DNA from: Sphingomonas sp. S2-65
GTDB taxonomy: Bacteria > Pseudomonadota > Alphaproteobacteria > Sphingomonadales > Sphingomonadaceae
NCBI RefSeq assembly: GCF_021513175.1
Contig: NZ_CP090953.1
Span: 2,848,501-2,912,500 of the forward strand
Direction: 5' to 3'
Length of the DNA: 64,000 nt
The notes under the pieces were generated by a model. It did not search any database. It saw only the letters and a program-made list of their open reading frames with translations, and was not told where the DNA came from. Below are positions 8,590 to 16,743 of this stretch, one piece after another. Made by a program: the position numbers and the translations under genes. Within the stretch, counting starts at the first letter, position 1; each line of letters opens with the position of its first letter.

Positions 8590-9936
8590 ATGCTGACCAA
8601 GGAACAAGCCTGCGAGCGCGCCCACGACATCGTCGCGCGTGCGCGTGCCGCCGGCGCCGATGCCTCCGACGCCGTCTTCGCCGCCGACCGATCGCTCTCC
8701 GTCTCGGTGCGGATGGGCGCGTTGGAGGATGTCGAGCGCTCCGAAAGCGAGGAGCTGGGGCTGCGGGTGTTCGTCGGCCACCGCTCGGCCAGCGTCTCGA
8801 CGTCCGACCTGAGTTCGGCCGCGCTCGACACGTTGGTCGAGCGTGCGATCGCGATGGCGCGCGAGGCGCCTGAGGATCAATGGGCTGGCTTGGCGCCGGA
8901 ATCGCGGCTGATGCACGGTGCGGCGCCGCATCTCGACCTGGACGATGGCGCCGAGGTCGAGCCACAGGGCCTGAAGCAGCGCGCGCTCGAAGCCGAGGCC
9001 GCGGCGCGTGCCGTTGCGGGAGTCACCAACAGCGAAGGCGCCAGCGCGGGCGCCAGCCGGTCGATCATGGCGCTGGCGACGAGCCATGGCTTTACCGGCG
9101 GCTATGGCCAGTCGAGCCACGGCATCTCGGCAAGCGTGCTCGCCGGCCCTGCCGGGGCGATGGAGCGCGACCATGCCGCGCATTCGGCGCGCTATGCCTC
9201 GATGCTCGAAGCGCCCGAGCTGGTCGGCCGCCTTGCCGGCGAGCGTGCGGTGGCGCGCGTCAATCCCGGCAAGGTTGCCAGCGGAGCGATGCCGGTGGTG
9301 TTCGATCGGCGGGTGTCTTCCGGGCTGGTCGGCCATTTCCTGGGCGCGATCGCGGGATCGGCGATCACCCGCAAGACCAGCTTCCTGCTCGACCGGCTGG
9401 GTACGCAGATATTCGCCAGGGGCGTCACCATCTGCGACGATCCCCACCGCCCGCGCGGGCTGCGCTCGCGGCCGTTCGACGGCGAGGGGCTACCGGTGCT
9501 GCCGATGAAGCTGGTGGACGAGGGCATGCTCGAAACCTGGCTGCTCGACAGCGCCTCTGCCCGCCAGCTCGACATGGAGCCCACCGGCCACGCTTCGCGC
9601 GGCATCGGCGGGGCGCCGGGGGTCGCGCCGTCGAACCTGTACATGCAGCCCGGCAGCATCCCGCCCGAGACCTTGGTGGGAGAGATCAGCCGCGGCATCC
9701 TGGTCACCGAGCTGATCGGCCAGGGCGTCAACGGCGTCACCGGCGATTACAGCCGCGGCGCCGCCGGCTTCCTGATCGAGAATGGCGAGATCACCCGGCC
9801 GGTGTCGGAGATCACGATCGCCGGCAATTTGAAGGACATGTTCCTGGCGCTGACCCCGGCCAACGATCTTGAGTTCCGCTTCGGCATCAACGCGCCGACG
9901 CTGCGTGTCGACGGGATGACCATTGCCGGTGCCTGA
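8590..9936 (+). CDS. pmbA: TldE/PmbA-type metalloprotease subunit
   Basis: The 448-residue protein belongs to the TldD/PmbA family. PmbA (TldE) pairs with TldD in a cytoplasmic heterodimeric protease that trims modified peptides and CcdA. The sequence lacks the HExxxH motif that carries the zinc in TldD, so it is assigned to the TldE subunit. Typical segments are GLRVFVGHRSASVSTSDL near the N-terminus, ASRGIGGAPGVAPSNLYM, and GQGVNGVTGDYSRGAAGFLI near the C-terminus. No tldD gene is in the window. The stop lies within the start region of the next gene, so translation is probably coupled. Confidence 0.92.
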   Translation: MLTKEQACERAHDIVARARAAGADASDAVFAADRSLSVSVRMGALEDVERSESEELGLRVFVGHRSASVSTSDLSSAALDTLVERAIAMAREAPEDQWAGLAPESRLMHGAAPHLDLDDGAEVEPQGLKQRALEAEAAARAVAGVTNSEGASAGASRSIMALATSHGFTGGYGQSSHGISASVLAGPAGAMERDHAAHSARYASMLEAPELVGRLAGERAVARVNPGKVASGAMPVVFDRRVSSGLVGHFLGAIAGSAITRKTSFLLDRLGTQIFARGVTICDDPHRPRGLRSRPFDGEGLPVLPMKLVDEGMLETWLLDSASARQLDMEPTGHASRGIGGAPGVAPSNLYMQPGSIPPETLVGEISRGILVTELIGQGVNGVTGDYSRGAAGFLIENGEITRPVSEITIAGNLKDMFLALTPANDLEFRFGINAPTLRVDGMTIAGA

Positions 9937-10711
9937 TCTCGCCGCCGAAGTCGCGGCGATCGCCGCCGATGCCGGCGCGCTGGCGATGCAGCTGTGGCAG
10001 ACGGACTTTCGCCGCTGGGAGAAGTCGCCGGGCAACCCGGTGTGCGCAGTCGATCTGGAAGTCGACGGCATGCTGCGCCACCGGCTGGGCAAATTGCTGC
10101 CCGACGCCGGCTGGCTGTCGGAAGAAACCATCGACAATGCCGCGCGGCTGGGTTCGGAACGCATCTGGGTGGTCGATCCGATCGACGGCACGCGCGATTA
10201 CCTGCGCGGCCGTTCCGGCTGGTGCGTGTCGGTGGCGCTGGTCGAGCGCGGGCAGCCGGTGATCGGCGTGCTGGACGCGCCGGCGCGCGAGGAAGTGTGG
10301 ACCGCGGCGGCCGGGCAGGGCGCCTTTCGCAATGGCGAGCGGCTGCAAGCCTCGGACCGCAGCGTGCTTGCCGGGGCGCGGGTGCCGGCCGACCAGCTTC
10401 CCAAGGCCGATCGCGACCTCACGCCGGTCGCAAAGCCCAATTCGATCGCGCTGCGCATGGCGATGGTCGCCGCCGGCCAGGCGGACCTTCTCGCCACGCT
10501 GCGCTGGGGCAATGAATGGGACATCGCCGCGTCGGTGCTGCTCGCCCGCGAAGCGGGGGCGGCGGTGACCGACGCCTTTGGCCAGCCGCTGGCGTTCAAC
10601 ACGCCCTCGGCCCAGGCGTTCGGCATGCTCGCCTCGAGCCCGGGCATCCATGCCGCGGCGGTGGAACGGCTCGCAAGCCGGGCTGAGGCTGCAGTGGGTA
10701 GTAAGCGCTAG
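9929..10711 (+). CDS. cysQ: CysQ-like 3'(2'),5'-bisphosphate nucleotidase / inositol monophosphatase-family phosphatase
   Basis: The product has 260 residues when started at the GTG at 9929, which overlaps the pmbA stop by 8 bases; a TTG at 9923 is an alternative. The lithium-sensitive phosphatase motifs are clear: SEET (first metal ligands), WVVDPIDGTRDYLRG with Asp83 and Asp86, and NEWDIAASVLLAREAGAAVT. CysQ removes the 3' phosphate of PAP/PAPS in sulfur assimilation; suhB-like inositol monophosphatases share the fold, so the substrate is likely but not proven. The 3' end overlaps the convergent XpaC-like gene by 4 bases. Confidence 0.85.
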   Translation: MPDLAAEVAAIAADAGALAMQLWQTDFRRWEKSPGNPVCAVDLEVDGMLRHRLGKLLPDAGWLSEETIDNAARLGSERIWVVDPIDGTRDYLRGRSGWCVSVALVERGQPVIGVLDAPAREEVWTAAAGQGAFRNGERLQASDRSVLAGARVPADQLPKADRDLTPVAKPNSIALRMAMVAAGQADLLATLRWGNEWDIAASVLLAREAGAAVTDAFGQPLAFNTPSAQAFGMLASSPGIHAAAVERLASRAEAAVGSKR

Positions 10712-11424
10712 CCGGCCAGCCCGTCGTCGCGATACTTGATCTGCAGATAGCGGCCGCGGGTCGCCAGCAGGTCGAGGTCGCCCTGCGCCAGCTGCGCCGA
10801 CATCTCGGCGATCTCTTCGTCGATCACCTGAAGCCCCTGTGCCAGTTGCTGGTCGGGGGTCAGGCCGTTGCGCTCGGTACGGCGCAGCGGCTCGGGCACG
10901 CGCTGATAGCCCTTGATCAGTTCGGGCAGCTGCTCGCCGACCAGCTTGCGCACCTCCCCGGCTGCCGGGGCGTGGTCGTCCAGCGCGGCCAGCTGCGGCG
11001 CCAGGATCTCCAGCTTCACCCCGATCGAATCGACCAGCCCGCGCACCGGCGACGGCAGCGCCGGGCGCTGCGCCTCCAGCCAGCGCTCGGTGGTGGCAGG
11101 CAGTGCCTTTAACGGCACCTGCGCCAGCTGTTCGACGCGCGGCGGCGCCGATTGCGGGAAGATCGCCAGCGTGATGGTCGCAGCGATCAGCAGCGCCATC
11201 ATCAGCAGCGCGCCGAACATGCCGATCCCGCCGGGCAGGATGAAGCCCAGCACCAGCGCGACGGCGATGATCAGCCCGTCGGCCGCCGCGATCCGCCCGA
11301 CGCGGCGCAGGATCTCCGCCTCGCGCCGCTGGCGCCCGCGCTTGGAGACCGAGTTGTAACGCTCACGGGTACGCTCCAGCAGCGCGTCGGCCTGGGCCAG
11401 CTGGCGATCGACGTCGGTCGGCAT
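10708..11424 (-). CDS. XpaC-like membrane protein partnered with TelA
   Basis: This 238-residue protein begins with a charged segment, then two adjacent hydrophobic helices (GLIIAVALVLGFILPGGIGM and LLMMALLIAATITLAIFP), followed by a soluble helical domain of about 140 residues ending GRYLQIKYRDDGLAG. This layout, and its place 6 bases downstream of telA, fits the XpaC-like ('5-bromo-4-chloroindolyl phosphate hydrolysis') proteins that accompany TelA in many bacteria. No enzymatic motif is visible. I infer a membrane partner of TelA in stress or toxic-anion tolerance. The identification rests more on context and topology than on sequence motifs. Confidence 0.55.
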   Translation of the reverse strand: MPTDVDRQLAQADALLERTRERYNSVSKRGRQRREAEILRRVGRIAAADGLIIAVALVLGFILPGGIGMFGALLMMALLIAATITLAIFPQSAPPRVEQLAQVPLKALPATTERWLEAQRPALPSPVRGLVDSIGVKLEILAPQLAALDDHAPAAGEVRKLVGEQLPELIKGYQRVPEPLRRTERNGLTPDQQLAQGLQVIDEEIAEMSAQLAQGDLDLLATRGRYLQIKYRDDGLAG

Positions 11425-11430
11425 GGCCGT

Positions 11431-12639
11431 TTACATCGCCTCCAGCTTGAAGGTGTCGGCGGACGCGCCGGCAAGCTGGTTCTGCGTCGCCCCTTCGGCC
11501 CGGGCGATATAGCCCTTCGACTTCTCGACTTCGTTGGACAGCGTGGTGACCGTGGTCTTCATGCTGTCGAGCGCCTTGAGCTTGAAGGTGTCGATCGCGT
11601 CCATCGTGTCGTAGATGTTCTGGAACGCGCGCTGCAGCGTCTCGACCGGGATGGTCGAGTTCGCCGCCTGTTCGTGGATCGCCGCGGACTGGCTCTTGAG
11701 CAGCTTGCTGGTCGAATCGATCAGCCCGGCGGTGGTCGAGTTCAGCGCGGTGATCTGATCGAGCACCAGCTTCTGGTTGGTCAACGCCTGGGCCACCGTG
11801 ACGGCGGTACGCAGCGCCGAAACGGTGGTGGTCGACGCGCGGTCGACGCCCTTTACCAGCTCGACATTGTTCTTCTTGACCAGGTCGAGCGCCAGATAGC
11901 CCTGCACCGTGACCGCCATCTGAGTCAGCAGGTCCTGGGTGCGCTGGCGCACATAGAACAACGCGGTCTCGCGGATCGCCTTGGCCTTTGCGGGATCGCT
12001 GTGGTCGAGTTCGTTGGCCTTGTCTTCCAGGCGCGCGTCCATCGCCTTGGACAGATAGATCATCTGTTCCAGCCGGCCCATCGCGTTCCACAGGTTCGAA
12101 CGTTCGGTGTCGATCGCGGCATTGTCCATGAGGAGCTCGTCCTTGCCATTGGCCAGGCTCTTCAGGATCGCGTTGATGTGCGTCTGCGACGACTGATATT
12201 TGTGGAAATACTTCTTGAAGCCGCCCGAACCGAAGATGCGGTCGATGAAGCCGCCCTTGCCGCCGATCAGCTTGCCGTTCTTGCTGGGATCGAGATCCTC
12301 GACTTGCCGGCGCAGCGCGATCAGGTCGGCACCCACGCCGCCTTCGCCGTCCATCGCCTTGACCGGGCGGTCGAGGAAGCGATTGGACTGGCCCGCAGCC
12401 TCGCGGATTTCCTTCTGCCCCATCGCGGCGATGGCATCGACGCGCTTGCCGAATTCGGGCGAGTTCACGTCCTGCGCGACCAGATCGTCGACGAAGCTGT
12501 CGACGCGCTTTTCCAGCTCGTTTTTCTTGGTGTCCTCGACCGGCACCAGGCCCGCGGCCTTGGCAGGGGCTACCGTCGGCACCGGGTCGGGTGCGGTCAG
12601 CACCAGTTCCTTTTCGGCCACTGCAGTCTCGCTTGCCAT
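11431..12639 (-). CDS. TelA-family toxic anion resistance protein
   Basis: The 402-residue, largely helical cytoplasmic protein belongs to the TelA family (tellurite and toxic-anion resistance, also linked to envelope stress). Recognisable parts are GGFIDRIFGSGGFKKYFHKY, QSSQTHINAILKSLANGKDE, and the helical run AVTVAQALTNQKLVLDQITA. The ATG at 12639 is preferred: GGAG lies 8 bases upstream, whereas the ATG at 12645 has it only 2 bases away. A Pro/Ala-rich segment follows the start. The promoter must lie in the 207-base gap shared with the divergent FMN reductase gene. TelA proteins are conserved, but their exact mechanism is not established. Confidence 0.88.
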   Translation of the reverse strand: MASETAVAEKELVLTAPDPVPTVAPAKAAGLVPVEDTKKNELEKRVDSFVDDLVAQDVNSPEFGKRVDAIAAMGQKEIREAAGQSNRFLDRPVKAMDGEGGVGADLIALRRQVEDLDPSKNGKLIGGKGGFIDRIFGSGGFKKYFHKYQSSQTHINAILKSLANGKDELLMDNAAIDTERSNLWNAMGRLEQMIYLSKAMDARLEDKANELDHSDPAKAKAIRETALFYVRQRTQDLLTQMAVTVQGYLALDLVKKNNVELVKGVDRASTTTVSALRTAVTVAQALTNQKLVLDQITALNSTTAGLIDSTSKLLKSQSAAIHEQAANSTIPVETLQRAFQNIYDTMDAIDTFKLKALDSMKTTVTTLSNEVEKSKGYIARAEGATQNQLAGASADTFKLEAM

Positions 12640-12846
12640 ATGCATGTCTCCCAAATCTCCGGCCACAATAGGGGCATCGCTCCGGCGATCCAAGTGTATT
12701 GTCTCATCGACACACCCGGGGAGGGTGTCCGAACAACCGGTCGCGCACGAAGCAGCCGCACGCAGGGCAAGGAGTGGCGCGGTCGCGCATCGTCCATGCT
12801 AAAGCAGGTTTGCCGCTTGTACGACGGCGGGCGAAGGAGACGGCGA

Positions 12847-13413
12847 TTGAACGACAGGCTGAAGCTTCTGGTGGTCCTGGGCAGCGTGCGCGAAGGGCGC
12901 ATGGCCGAGCCGGTGGGGCGGTGGGTATGCGAACAGGCGGCTGGACGAGACGGTATCGACTGCGAGCTGGTGGACCTGAAGGAGTGGGACCTGCCTTTCT
13001 ATCCGTTCGCCGACGCGCCGGCGAAGGGCAACTACACCGATCCACTGCAGCGGCGCTGGGCCGAGAAGGTCGCCAGCGCCGATGGCTATGTGCTGATCGC
13101 GCCCGAATATAATCACGGCGCCCCGGCGGTGCTGAAGAACGCGCTCGACTTCGTCTATGCCGAGTGGAACCGCAAGCCGGTGACCTTTGTGGGCTATGGC
13201 GGCAATGGCGGGGCACGATCGATCGAGGGGCTGACGCTGGTCGTGCGCGAGCTGCAGATGGCGGCGCTGGAGGCGTCGGTGCACATCATGGGCGTGTGGG
13301 GCAAGGTGAGGGATGGCCGCTTCACCGGCGACGACAAGGACCTGCGCTGGATCAGCCACGCCTTCGACGAGCTGGAGTGGTGGGGGCGCGCGCTGAAAGT
13401 GGCGCGAGGCTGA
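12847..13413 (+). CDS. NADPH-dependent FMN reductase-family flavoprotein
   Basis: The 188-residue product has the flavodoxin-like fold of NADPH-dependent FMN reductases. The phosphate-binding loop is LLVVLGSVREGRMAEPV, and the flavin-contact segment is IAPEYNHGAPAVLKNALDF, both diagnostic. The second ring-binding loop is VGYGGNGGARSIEGL. No ATG fits the N-terminus; TTG at 12847 is preceded by AAGGAG with good spacing and gives MNDRLKLLVVLGS, so TTG is called. The enzymes reduce FMN, quinones or azo compounds with NAD(P)H. The gene is divergent from telA and is followed by the DUF4157-like gene after 79 bases. Confidence 0.86.
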   Translation: MNDRLKLLVVLGSVREGRMAEPVGRWVCEQAAGRDGIDCELVDLKEWDLPFYPFADAPAKGNYTDPLQRRWAEKVASADGYVLIAPEYNHGAPAVLKNALDFVYAEWNRKPVTFVGYGGNGGARSIEGLTLVVRELQMAALEASVHIMGVWGKVRDGRFTGDDKDLRWISHAFDELEWWGRALKVARG

Positions 13414-13492
13414 GGACCGAAGCGACGAGTTGATGCGGCTAATCGCGCGGAGCGGAGTTGTTACGCCTGCGTCGCCCTTCACGGAGTGTCGA

Positions 13493-14224
13493 ATGCTGCC
13501 TGATCCCCTGACGATCGCCCGGCGATTGCTGGACCGCGCCGAACGCGAGCTGGTCGAGCGCGTAATCGAGGCCGGCAGCTCGGCCGCCGCGGCCGCCGCC
13601 GGCGCGGTGCGCGGCCAGTTCCTGCTCAAGATCCAGGAGTTCATGACGCTGCTAGGCAAGCTGCCGCATGGGACCGCCAATTGGATCCTTGATCTGGACC
13701 GCGGCTTTTCGGCCCGCTCGCTCACCCGCACCGAGACGCAATTGGTGCAGGAGGCGTTCGGCGGGCGGATCAATCCGGGCGACGTGCGGATCGTGCGCGG
13801 CGCCGGGCTGTCAGCCTGGGCGGCGATCGCCTTTCGCAACGGCAATCCGGCGATCACGCTGGGCAACACGATCTACATAAAGTCGGACCTCAAGGACCTG
13901 ACGCACAGCGACTTGTCGCTGGCGCTGCGCGGGATCGAGATGCTGCTCCACGAATATACCCATGTCGTGCAGTATGCGACCTTGGGCTTCGGGACGTTCG
14001 GGCGGCGTTACGCGTCGGAGCTGCGCTCGCATGGCTGGGACGCGAACAAGCTCTATGACTATGGCAAGCGCAACAGCGACTGGCAGCACGAGACGCTGGA
14101 GGGTCAGGCGCAGATCGTCGGCGAATATGGCACTGCGCGACGGGCGCTGAACGTGCCGCGCAACCGTGCGCTGGCCGATAGGCTGCGCGCGAAGCTGCAG
14201 GGCACCGGCATCTATGCGCAGTGA
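13493..14224 (+). CDS. DUF4157-like putative zinc-peptidase protein
   Basis: The 243-residue protein has no signal peptide. After a helical N-terminal half it contains RSLTRTETQLVQEAFGG, DVRIV, NTIYIKSDL and LLHEYTHVVQY (zinc motif at residues 153-157), then HETLEGQAQIVGEY with Glu203 as probable third ligand. This order resembles the eCIS-core/DUF4157 and 'vgr-related' proteins, where L-x-x-x-E precedes an HExTH-V-Q motif. The ATG at 13493 has GGAG about eight bases upstream; a start at 13430 is possible but has no such site. The role is unknown. The downstream lipoprotein gene overlaps its end, suggesting a functional pair. Confidence 0.68.
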   Translation: MLPDPLTIARRLLDRAERELVERVIEAGSSAAAAAAGAVRGQFLLKIQEFMTLLGKLPHGTANWILDLDRGFSARSLTRTETQLVQEAFGGRINPGDVRIVRGAGLSAWAAIAFRNGNPAITLGNTIYIKSDLKDLTHSDLSLALRGIEMLLHEYTHVVQYATLGFGTFGRRYASELRSHGWDANKLYDYGKRNSDWQHETLEGQAQIVGEYGTARRALNVPRNRALADRLRAKLQGTGIYAQ

Positions 14225-14591
14225 TCGCATGCTCGCGCTCGCCCTGTTGTGCGCAACGCTTTCCGGGTGCCAGCAGGGCGCCGAGATCATCGTCGATCAG
14301 ACCGGCGCACGAACGCTGTTCACCACCAAGATGATCTCGAGCAGTGGGCAGGCCTGCATCCGCAACTTGGAAGTGTATGAAGGCGAGCCCGACGGCCGCG
14401 CGCCACTATGGCAGATCGTGGGTGAACCCGACGATGGCTGCGTCACGCAAGTCGAGTTCGCGAAGGTACCGGAAGGCTTCTCGCAGGCCGACGGCACGCC
14501 TGCTAACCTGAAGCTCAAGAGCGGGCAGCATTACGCCGTGCAGGCCTCCGGCCGGGGATGGCTGGCATTTGGCGGGTTTGACGCGCGGTAA
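14214..14591 (+). CDS. Small lipoprotein, function unknown
   Basis: The 125-residue product starts with MRSDRMLALALLCATLSGC, a short lipoprotein signal with the lipobox L-S-G-C at Cys19. The mature part has four further cysteine-free beta-like stretches and a pair of cysteines (QACIRN and DDGCVTQ) that could form a disulfide. I recognise no domain. The gene overlaps the end of the DUF4157-like gene by 11 bases, so translation is probably coupled. An ATG at 14229 would shorten the signal but keep the lipobox. The position after +2 is Gln, which in the E. coli rule allows outer-membrane sorting. Confidence 0.72.
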   Translation: MRSDRMLALALLCATLSGCQQGAEIIVDQTGARTLFTTKMISSSGQACIRNLEVYEGEPDGRAPLWQIVGEPDDGCVTQVEFAKVPEGFSQADGTPANLKLKSGQHYAVQASGRGWLAFGGFDAR

Positions 14592-14729
14592 GGCCCATCG
14601 ATGGTTCCTTCCCGCAAGCTCAGGGAGTATCCTTTAAGGATGACTCCGGCTCGCTAGCCCTTTCGCTCGCGCAGCATTTCGGCTATGGGCGCCGGCACAC
14701 CGCACCTCTGCGGCATCCAGGATATACGC

Positions 14730-16574
14730 ATGAACCTTCGCAACGTGGCGATCATCGCCCACGTCGATCATGGCAAGACCACGCTCGTCGACCAGCTCTT
14801 CCGCCAGTCCGGCACGTTCCGCGACAATCAGCGCGTCGAAGAGCGCGCGATGGACTCGAACGACCTCGAAAAGGAGCGCGGGATCACCATTCTCGCCAAG
14901 CCGACCTCGGTCGACTGGACTCCGCCGGGCGCGAGCGAGAGCATCCGCATCAACATCGTCGACACCCCCGGTCACGCCGATTTCGGCGGCGAGGTGGAGC
15001 GCATCCTGTCGATGGTCGACGGTGTCGTCCTGCTGGTCGATTCGTCGGAAGGCGCGATGCCGCAGACCAAGTTCGTGACCGGCAAGGCGCTGGCGCTCGG
15101 CCTCAAGCCGATCGTCGTCGTCAACAAGGTCGACCGTGCCGACGCGCGCATCCAGGAAGTGCTGGACGAAGTGTTCGACCTGTTCGTGTCCCTCGACGCC
15201 AATGACGAGCAGCTCGATTTCCCGGTGCTCTACGCCTCGGGCCGCAACGGCTATGCCTCGACCGACATGGACGCGCGCGAAGGCACACTGATCCCGATGT
15301 TCGAGACGATCGTCAGCCACGTGCCGGCGCCCAAGGTCGAAGTCGAGGACGTGCCCTTCACCTTCCTGGTGACTTTGCTCGACCGCGACAATTTCCTCGG
15401 CCGTATCCTCACCGGCCGCGTCAATTCGGGCACGGTGAAGCTCAACCAGCCGATCCACGCGCTGGATAACGATGGCAAGATCATCGAGACCGGCCGCGCG
15501 TCGAAGATCCTGTCGTTCCGCGGCCTGGAGCGTGTGCCGGTCGAAGAGGCCAAGGCAGGCGACATCATCTCGCTCGCCGGTCTGGCCGTTGCCACCGTGT
15601 CCAACACGATCTGCGATCCCTCGGTCAGCGAGCCGCTGCACGCGCAGCCGATCGATCCGCCCACGCTGTCGATGCGTTTTGCGGTGAACGATTCGCCGAT
15701 GGCGGGGCGTGAGGGCACCAAGGTCACGTCGCGCATGATCCGCGACCGCCTGTTCCGCGAAGCCGAATCCAACGTCGCCGTGAAGGTGACCGAAGCCTCG
15801 GACCGCGACAGCTACGAAGTCGCCGGCCGCGGCGAGCTTCAGCTGGGCGTCCTGATCGAAACGATGCGCCGCGAAGGCTTCGAGCTGGGCATCAGCCGCC
15901 CGCGCGTGCTGTTCAGCGAGGACGAGAACGGCAACAAGACCGAGCCGTACGAGACCGTCATCATCGACGTCGACGAGGAATATTCGGGCACGGTCGTCGA
16001 GAAGATGAACCTGCGCAAGGCCGAGATGACCGACATGCGTCCCTCGGGCGGCGGCAAGACCCGCATCACCTTCTCCGCGCCGTCGCGCGGCATGATCGGC
16101 TACCATGGCGAGTTCCTGTCGGACACGCGCGGTACCGGCATCATGAACCGGCTGTTCGAGAAGTACGGCCCGCACAAGGGCAACATCGAAGGCCGCAAGA
16201 ACGGCGTGCTGATCTCGAACGGCAATGGCGAAGCGCAGTCCTATGCGCTGGGTCCGCTCGAAGAGCGCGGCATCCTGTTCGTCGGCCACGGCGAAGCGCT
16301 GTATGAAGGCATGATCATCGGCGAAAACGCCAAGACGGAAGACCTCGAGGTCAACCCGATGAAGGCCAAGCAGCTGACCAACTTCCGCGCGTCGGGCGGC
16401 AAGGACGATGCCGTCCGCCTGACCCCGCCGAAGAAGATGACGCTCGAGCAGGCCATCGCCTATATCGACGATGACGAGATGGTCGAAGTCACCCCGACCA
16501 AGATCCGCCTGCGCAAGCGCTTCCTCGATCCCAATGAGCGCAAGCGCGCCAGCCGGTCGAAGAGCGCGGCCTGA
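14730..16574 (+). CDS. typA: Ribosome-associated translational GTPase TypA/BipA
   Basis: The 614-residue protein has the full TypA/BipA layout: GTPase motifs AHVDHGKTTLVDQL (G1), RGITILAK (G2), DTPGHADFGGEVERIL (G3) and NKVDRADAR (G4), then EF-G-like domains. The C-terminal domain shows FSAPSRGMIGYHGEFLSDT and GPHKGNIEGRKNGVLIS, which are specific to TypA. It acts on 50S ribosome assembly and in stress and cold response. The ATG at 14730 is used because MNLRNVAIIAHVDHG is the standard N-terminus. The gene stands alone, with a clear intrinsic terminator 29 bases after its stop. Confidence 0.97.
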   Translation: MNLRNVAIIAHVDHGKTTLVDQLFRQSGTFRDNQRVEERAMDSNDLEKERGITILAKPTSVDWTPPGASESIRINIVDTPGHADFGGEVERILSMVDGVVLLVDSSEGAMPQTKFVTGKALALGLKPIVVVNKVDRADARIQEVLDEVFDLFVSLDANDEQLDFPVLYASGRNGYASTDMDAREGTLIPMFETIVSHVPAPKVEVEDVPFTFLVTLLDRDNFLGRILTGRVNSGTVKLNQPIHALDNDGKIIETGRASKILSFRGLERVPVEEAKAGDIISLAGLAVATVSNTICDPSVSEPLHAQPIDPPTLSMRFAVNDSPMAGREGTKVTSRMIRDRLFREAESNVAVKVTEASDRDSYEVAGRGELQLGVLIETMRREGFELGISRPRVLFSEDENGNKTEPYETVIIDVDEEYSGTVVEKMNLRKAEMTDMRPSGGGKTRITFSAPSRGMIGYHGEFLSDTRGTGIMNRLFEKYGPHKGNIEGRKNGVLISNGNGEAQSYALGPLEERGILFVGHGEALYEGMIIGENAKTEDLEVNPMKAKQLTNFRASGGKDDAVRLTPPKKMTLEQAIAYIDDDEMVEVTPTKIRLRKRFLDPNERKRASRSKSAA

Positions 16575-16598
16575 GGGTTGCGTCGTACTTGAGAATGC

Positions 16599-16630
16599 GA
16601 AAGGCGCCGGGGGAAACTCCGGCGCTTTTT
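16599..16630 (+). terminator. Rho-independent terminator of typA
   Basis: A perfect 7-base-pair stem (GCGCCGG at 16604-16610 and CCGGCGC at 16619-16625) with an eight-base loop is flanked by AAAG and followed directly by TTTTT. This is a canonical intrinsic terminator and isolates typA from the glycosidase gene. Confidence 0.9.
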
Positions 16631-16743
16631 GTTTGGGGCCGACCTGAGGAAGCACTGCGCCGGGGAAAAGGTTTCGGCAGGGCCCATGCGCCGCTTGATG
16701 TGGTTAGTGGCCAGGCGTTCGAAGCGCGGCTAAGCGCGCCTGC

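Noticed and set aside
14634..16655. A long open frame antisense to typA (about 670 codons)
   Set aside because: It mirrors the codon pattern of typA in high-GC DNA, has no recognisable domain and no ribosome binding site. It is a shadow frame.
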